From VXOZ01 sp965220045 (lineage in GTDB: Bacteria > Chloroflexota > UBA11872 > VXOZ01): a DNA stretch of 64,000 nucleotides. The position numbers and the translations under genes were made by a program. The notes beneath the pieces were generated by a model that saw only the letters and a program-made list of their open reading frames with translations, made no database searches and was not told where the DNA came from. The stretch lies in contig OZ244803.1 of NCBI GenBank assembly GCA_965220045.1, forward strand, positions 372,001 to 436,000, given 5' to 3'. Shown here in pieces: positions 60,749 through 64,000 of this stretch; the first letter of the stretch is position 1; the number at the start of each line of letters is the position of its first letter.

Positions 60749-61744
60749 CTAGTGTTCGTCGGCCGGTCGTAGCAGCGATGCCAACACCGCTATTCCCAGA
60801 ATGGCGCCGACCACGATCAGCGAATAGATCGGTTGCTTATGGAATGTTGCTGAAACGACGTCGATGGTCTCGAGCAATGGGGTAAAGAAGTGGTCCCCCT
60901 TTGGCACGTCGTGGAAGTCGGCCAGGACCATCTTGATGCCAACGAAAACAAGCACCAGACCTAGGCCGATGGCAAGGTAGTGAAAGCGACCCATGAGGTT
61001 TTCCAGCAGGAAGTAGAGGGCGCGCATGCCGAGTATGGCGAAAATGTTGGAGGAATAGACGATGAAGGGCTCTCGTGTGATGGCGAAGATCGCCGGCACG
61101 GAATCCAAGGCGAAGACCACGTCGGTGACGTTTACCACAAGCAGCACGAGTAACAGCGGTGTAGCCAGCCAGCGGCCGTCGAGTCTTACGATGTACTTCC
61201 CGCCATGGTAGGTGTCCGTGCTGGGAAGGATTTTGCGAAATACACGAACGGCGAGATTGCGTTCGGGATCGGCTTCCTCATCGCCTGAGATGAGAATGCG
61301 AATACCGGTGTAGATCAGGAACCCGCCAAAGACATAGATCATCCAACTGAACGTGGCGAGAAGCGCCGCGCCAGTGAGAATAAACGCGCCGCGCAGGATG
61401 ATGGCGGCAAGGATTCCCCAGAAGAGGACGCCATAACGGTACTCTTTGGGAACGGCAAAGTATGTAAAGATGATCAGGAAGACGAAGAGGTTGTCAACGC
61501 TCAGCATCTTTTCGATCAAATAGCCGGTGAGATACTCCGTGCCGTGTTCAACCCCGGCAAATATGAACATGCCTGCCCCAAATATCAGGGCAAGCACGAT
61601 CCAAATCACCGACCAGGTGGCAGCCTCGCGGGGCTTGATCTCATGCGCGCCCCGATGGAACACCGTGAGGTCGAGTATCAGTAAGACGACAACGCCTAAG
61701 GTGAATCCGATCCAAAGCACAGGCGAGTTGAGCGTTCCGAACAT
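60749..61744 (-). CDS. TerC/Alx-family membrane protein
   Basis: A 331-residue protein with eight or nine hydrophobic helices. The family's two conserved acidic helices are present: LIEKMLSVDNLFVFLIIF and VNVTDVVFALDSVPAIFAITREPFIVYSSNIFAILGMRALYFLL. TerC/Alx/MeeF proteins export manganese or help metal loading of exported enzymes. ATG 61744 (MFGTLNSPV) gives a normal start. I looked for a yybP-ykoY manganese riboswitch upstream and saw none. Confidence 0.92.
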   Translation of the reverse strand: MFGTLNSPVLWIGFTLGVVVLLILDLTVFHRGAHEIKPREAATWSVIWIVLALIFGAGMFIFAGVEHGTEYLTGYLIEKMLSVDNLFVFLIIFTYFAVPKEYRYGVLFWGILAAIILRGAFILTGAALLATFSWMIYVFGGFLIYTGIRILISGDEEADPERNLAVRVFRKILPSTDTYHGGKYIVRLDGRWLATPLLLVLLVVNVTDVVFALDSVPAIFAITREPFIVYSSNIFAILGMRALYFLLENLMGRFHYLAIGLGLVLVFVGIKMVLADFHDVPKGDHFFTPLLETIDVVSATFHKQPIYSLIVVGAILGIAVLASLLRPADEH

Positions 61745-61807
61745 AGATTCTTCTTTCGGCAATTTGGGGGATTATCAGCTTTCAACATCAGCGCATGGCA
61801 CAGTTAA

Positions 61808-61827
61808 GGCACCGGTACTCCGGTGCC
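61808..61827. other. Small hairpin upstream of terC
   Basis: Eight-base perfect arms GGCACCGG and CCGGTGCC with TACT loop, about 65 bases before the terC start on the minus strand. It may be a leader hairpin or a terminator remnant; no T-run follows. Confidence 0.4.
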
Positions 61828-62000
61828 GTTTGCCCACTCTGGAAAGAGGAATAGTGCGCTGGCGCACGTCTTCTATAGTAGCGCAACGACCATGGAAGCG
61901 TCACATGCAGGCAGGAGGTGAGCAGTCACAGGCAGACTTTCTTGGCGGCGGGGTCTACCAAACGGCTCGAATGGACGGGGCAAGACCGGCTCACCGGTGG

Positions 62001-62037
62001 AGTGTATAATTGAAGGTAGTACTTGCAATTATACACT
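62001..62037. promoter_or_regulatory. Perfect 12-bp inverted repeat overlapping a TATAAT box
   Basis: Arms AGTGTATAATTG and CAATTATACACT around 13 bases. The left arm includes TATAAT at 62005-62010, a good -10 hexamer, and the ATPase gene starts at 62059. The site could be an operator over the promoter or a leader hairpin. Confidence 0.6.
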
Positions 62038-62058
62038 ATTTCAGGGTATACTCTGCCC

Positions 62059-63231
62059 ATGGTCAGGCGTGAAATAACTCCTCGTCTCACTCGCTTGTTC
62101 AAGCAATACCCTTTTGTGACGGTGACCGGACCGCGTCAGTCGGGCAAGACGACGCTGTGTCGCAGGGTGTTTCCAGACCTGGCATACGTGAATCTCGAAG
62201 CGCCCGACCAACGCGAGTTTGCAGAGTCCGATCCGAGAGCATTCCTCGCGCGGCTGGACGGCGGCGCCATTCTCGATGAAATTCAGCGCGTGCCAAGTCT
62301 CCTGTCGTACCTACAAGTGATCGCCGATGAGAACAGGCGTAACAGCCTCTTCGTGCTCACCGGCAGCGAGCAGTTTCGGCTGTCGAATGCCATCAGTCAA
62401 TCGCTGGCAGGTAGGACGGCATTGCTGCGACTATTGCCGTTCACTATGGCAGAGCGTCAGGAGACAGGGGCAAGCGTCGCAGTGGATGAGGTTCTCTATT
62501 CGGGGTTCTATCCGCGCATTCATGACCAGAATCTGGACCCCCATCAGGCCCTTGGCGACTATTTCGAGACCTATGTTGGGCGTGACGTGCGGCAAATAGG
62601 TGAGATTCGCAACCTATCGAGTTTTCAACGATTTGTGCGCCTGTGTGCCGGACGTGTGGGACAACTGGTCAATCTCTCGTCACTGGGAGCTGACGCGGGG
62701 GTCTCGCATACGACCGCACGAGAGTGGCTCACAGTGTTGGAGGCCAGCTACGTTGTGTTCCAATTGCAGCCGTATCACTCCAACGTACAGAAGCGACTGA
62801 TCAAGTCACCGAAGCTCTATTTCTACGACGTGGGGTTGGCAAGCTATCTCATTGGCATTGAAAACTCAAAGCAGATTGCTACGCACCCCTTACGCGGACC
62901 TCTCTTTGAGAATGCGGTCGTCATGGAAGCCCTCAAGCACCGCTTCAATCGCGGCCGGCAGTCCAATCTGTCGTTCTTTCGCAAAGTCCAGGGCCTGGAA
63001 TGCGACCTTTTCTACGAGACCGGACAGGGCATTGGCGCCATTGAGGTAAAGTCCGGCGCTACCCTCGCTGCGGACTATTTCGACGCGCTCAATCGCGTTG
63101 CGAAGCGTCTGCCGGAGATCACTCGAAAGCTGGTTGTTTACGGCGGCTCGGACCGTCAATCACGCGCCAAGGGTGAAGCTGTTCCCTTGAGTGATCTTGG
63201 CGGGGTTCTTCAGGACTTCGACGTGGAATGA
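62059..63231 (+). CDS. AAA ATPase with DUF4143 domain
   Basis: A 390-residue ATPase common as a stand-alone gene in bacteria and archaea. Walker A TGPRQSGKTTLCRR, Walker B GGAILDEIQRVPSLLSYLQ, sensor region LFVLTGSEQFRLS, then the DUF4143 domain (YFETYVGRDVRQIGEIRNLSSFQRFVRLCAGRVGQLVN, winged helix) and the C-terminal nuclease-like GLECDLFYETGQGIGAIEVKSG with ExK. The last part resembles PD-(D/E)xK fold remnants. Known to be widely exchanged between genomes; cellular role unsettled. ATG 62059. Confidence 0.9.
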   Translation: MVRREITPRLTRLFKQYPFVTVTGPRQSGKTTLCRRVFPDLAYVNLEAPDQREFAESDPRAFLARLDGGAILDEIQRVPSLLSYLQVIADENRRNSLFVLTGSEQFRLSNAISQSLAGRTALLRLLPFTMAERQETGASVAVDEVLYSGFYPRIHDQNLDPHQALGDYFETYVGRDVRQIGEIRNLSSFQRFVRLCAGRVGQLVNLSSLGADAGVSHTTAREWLTVLEASYVVFQLQPYHSNVQKRLIKSPKLYFYDVGLASYLIGIENSKQIATHPLRGPLFENAVVMEALKHRFNRGRQSNLSFFRKVQGLECDLFYETGQGIGAIEVKSGATLAADYFDALNRVAKRLPEITRKLVVYGGSDRQSRAKGEAVPLSDLGGVLQDFDVE

Positions 63232-63394
63232 GCCATAGTCGATTCCATCGAGAAGCTAAGGATGGACGTCATCTGCGTCACATGGCTCTGTTGTTGATTG
63301 ATGCCTTTGGCACAAGGCACGTTGTGCGTAAATCCGGCGCAGAATCGACGAGCGCTGTGCAACGGCGCGACGAAAGCCTAATCTTCGAACTCAC

Positions 63395-64000
63395 TCAAGT
63401 GACGCTATCGATGTCTAGCTCGAGGGCATCAATGAGCCGCGTGGCGCCGATGCGGGCGGCGAGCGACGCGAGTGCCGGGTTTTCGACAGTTGTCAGTTCC
63501 TCCAGGTTCGCGTCGTCGGCGATGCTTACGTATTCCACGTTGAGAAGAGGTTCCTGCGCGAGCACCGCATGCATGGCGGCGCGCAGGGTGTCGGCATTGC
63601 GCTCGCCGGCGGCGTAGCCCTGCCGCGCTGCTTGGAGCGCTTGGTAAAGGGCATTCGCCGCTTCGCGTTCAGCCGGTTTCAGGTGCACGTTGCGACTGGA
63701 GAGGGCGAGGCCATCCGGTTCGCGCACCGTCTCTACCGGTACGATGGCGGTGGGGACATTGAGGTCGCGCACCATGCGGCGGATGACGCGGAGTTGCTGG
63801 GCGTCCTTGCGGCCCAAATAGACCCGGTGGGGCTGAATAATGTTAAGGAGCTTGCAAACGATCGTGGTAACGCCGCGAAAGTGACCCGGGCGCGCCGCTC
63901 CTTCCAAGCGGTCGGTAAGCTCCGCGACGTCCACGTACGTGCTGAAATCCGCTGTGTACATGGTTTCAGCTTCAGGGACAAAGACGGCATCCACGCCGGC
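63395..64000 (-). CDS. panC: Pantothenate synthetase (N-terminus outside window)
   Basis: Joins pantoate and beta-alanine with ATP to make pantothenate. The C-terminal 200 residues are visible: RPGHFRGVTTIVCKLLNIIQP, YLGRKDAQQLRVIRRMVRDLNVP, and REPDGLALSSRNVHL (the KMSKS-like loop). The frame stays open to the right edge (A-G-V-D-A-V-F-V-P at the edge), so the first 85 or so residues, with the HIGH motif, are missing only because of the window limit. Confidence 0.92.
   Translation of the reverse strand, partial: AGVDAVFVPEAETMYTADFSTYVDVAELTDRLEGAARPGHFRGVTTIVCKLLNIIQPHRVYLGRKDAQQLRVIRRMVRDLNVPTAIVPVETVREPDGLALSSRNVHLKPAEREAANALYQALQAARQGYAAGERNADTLRAAMHAVLAQEPLLNVEYVSIADDANLEELTTVENPALASLAARIGATRLIDALELDIDSVT

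Noticed and set aside
61745..61900. yybP-ykoY manganese riboswitch before terC
   Set aside because: Expected conserved loops are absent; only one short hairpin is present.
1..64000. tRNA or rRNA genes
   Set aside because: I found no cloverleaf with a GGTTCGA-type arm or rRNA segment; a tRNAscan-SE run would settle it.

Overview
This is a gene-dense bacterial chromosome segment of fairly high GC with no plasmid, phage or rRNA signature. Shine-Dalgarno sites are normal, many proteins are lipobox or twin-arginine lipoproteins with long Pro/Thr linkers, and LL-diaminopimelate aminotransferase (dapL) is used for lysine. Gaps are crowded with short dispersed palindromes. Together this suggests a free-living or sponge/soil-type Chloroflexota-like heterotroph. 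That placement is an inference from gene style, not a phylogeny.

Layout. 1-600: two small coiled-coil membrane proteins, one split by an in-frame stop. 800-5900: dapF, a DUF5808 protein and a hydantoinase/oxoprolinase pair (hyuA, hyuB), probably one operon. 6.0-12.6 kb: an envelope block with three tandem paralogous lipoproteins, a methyltransferase-like protein, an orphan HEPN protein, a six-repeat NHL protein and a VWA plus TolB-type propeller lipoprotein. 12.8-14.3 kb: a lower-GC pentapeptide-repeat membrane protein. 14.4-20.5 kb: dapL, an Ldh2-type dehydrogenase, an isochorismatase-like hydrolase, a 28-bp minisatellite, an AAC(3)-type acetyltransferase and an aldo/keto reductase.

20.7-31.0 kb: an all-minus-strand block with two pairs of ABC-type solute-binding lipoproteins on either side of a two-component system and a lipoprotein. 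No ABC permease or ATPase is present. 31.5-38.4 kb: catabolic-type enzymes (Gfo/Idh/MocA oxidoreductase, creatininase-family hydrolase, 3-hydroxyisobutyrate-dehydrogenase-like enzyme), a rhomboid protease, a 20-bp minisatellite and lysA. 38.7-47.6 kb: small unknown proteins, a glycosidase-like protein, a large SF1-helicase-like protein with a PLD-like tail, a YbaK-type deacylase, and a PIN toxin with a likely new-type antitoxin.

47.8-64.0 kb: a FabG-type reductase, a methyltransferase, an enolase-superfamily enzyme, a CehA/McbA-type metallohydrolase, a repeat-rich gap, an iron-type alcohol dehydrogenase, a Rieske protein with a large helical domain, leuC and leuD with a coiled-coil gene between them, a TerC membrane protein, a DUF4143 ATPase behind a perfect inverted repeat, and the 3' part of panC.

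The strongest candidates for undescribed biology are: (i) the helicase/PLD fusion whose motifs look eroded; (ii) the DUF7662-like/PIN pair; (iii) two tandem arrays with exact periods of 28 and 20 bp, both bracketed by copies of one dispersed TTCGACA palindrome; (iv) four near-identical intergenic palindromes with a GATATATC centre; (v) a triple lipoprotein family; and (vi) solute-binding protein pairs, one of which appears to have lost its ATG (now ATA).
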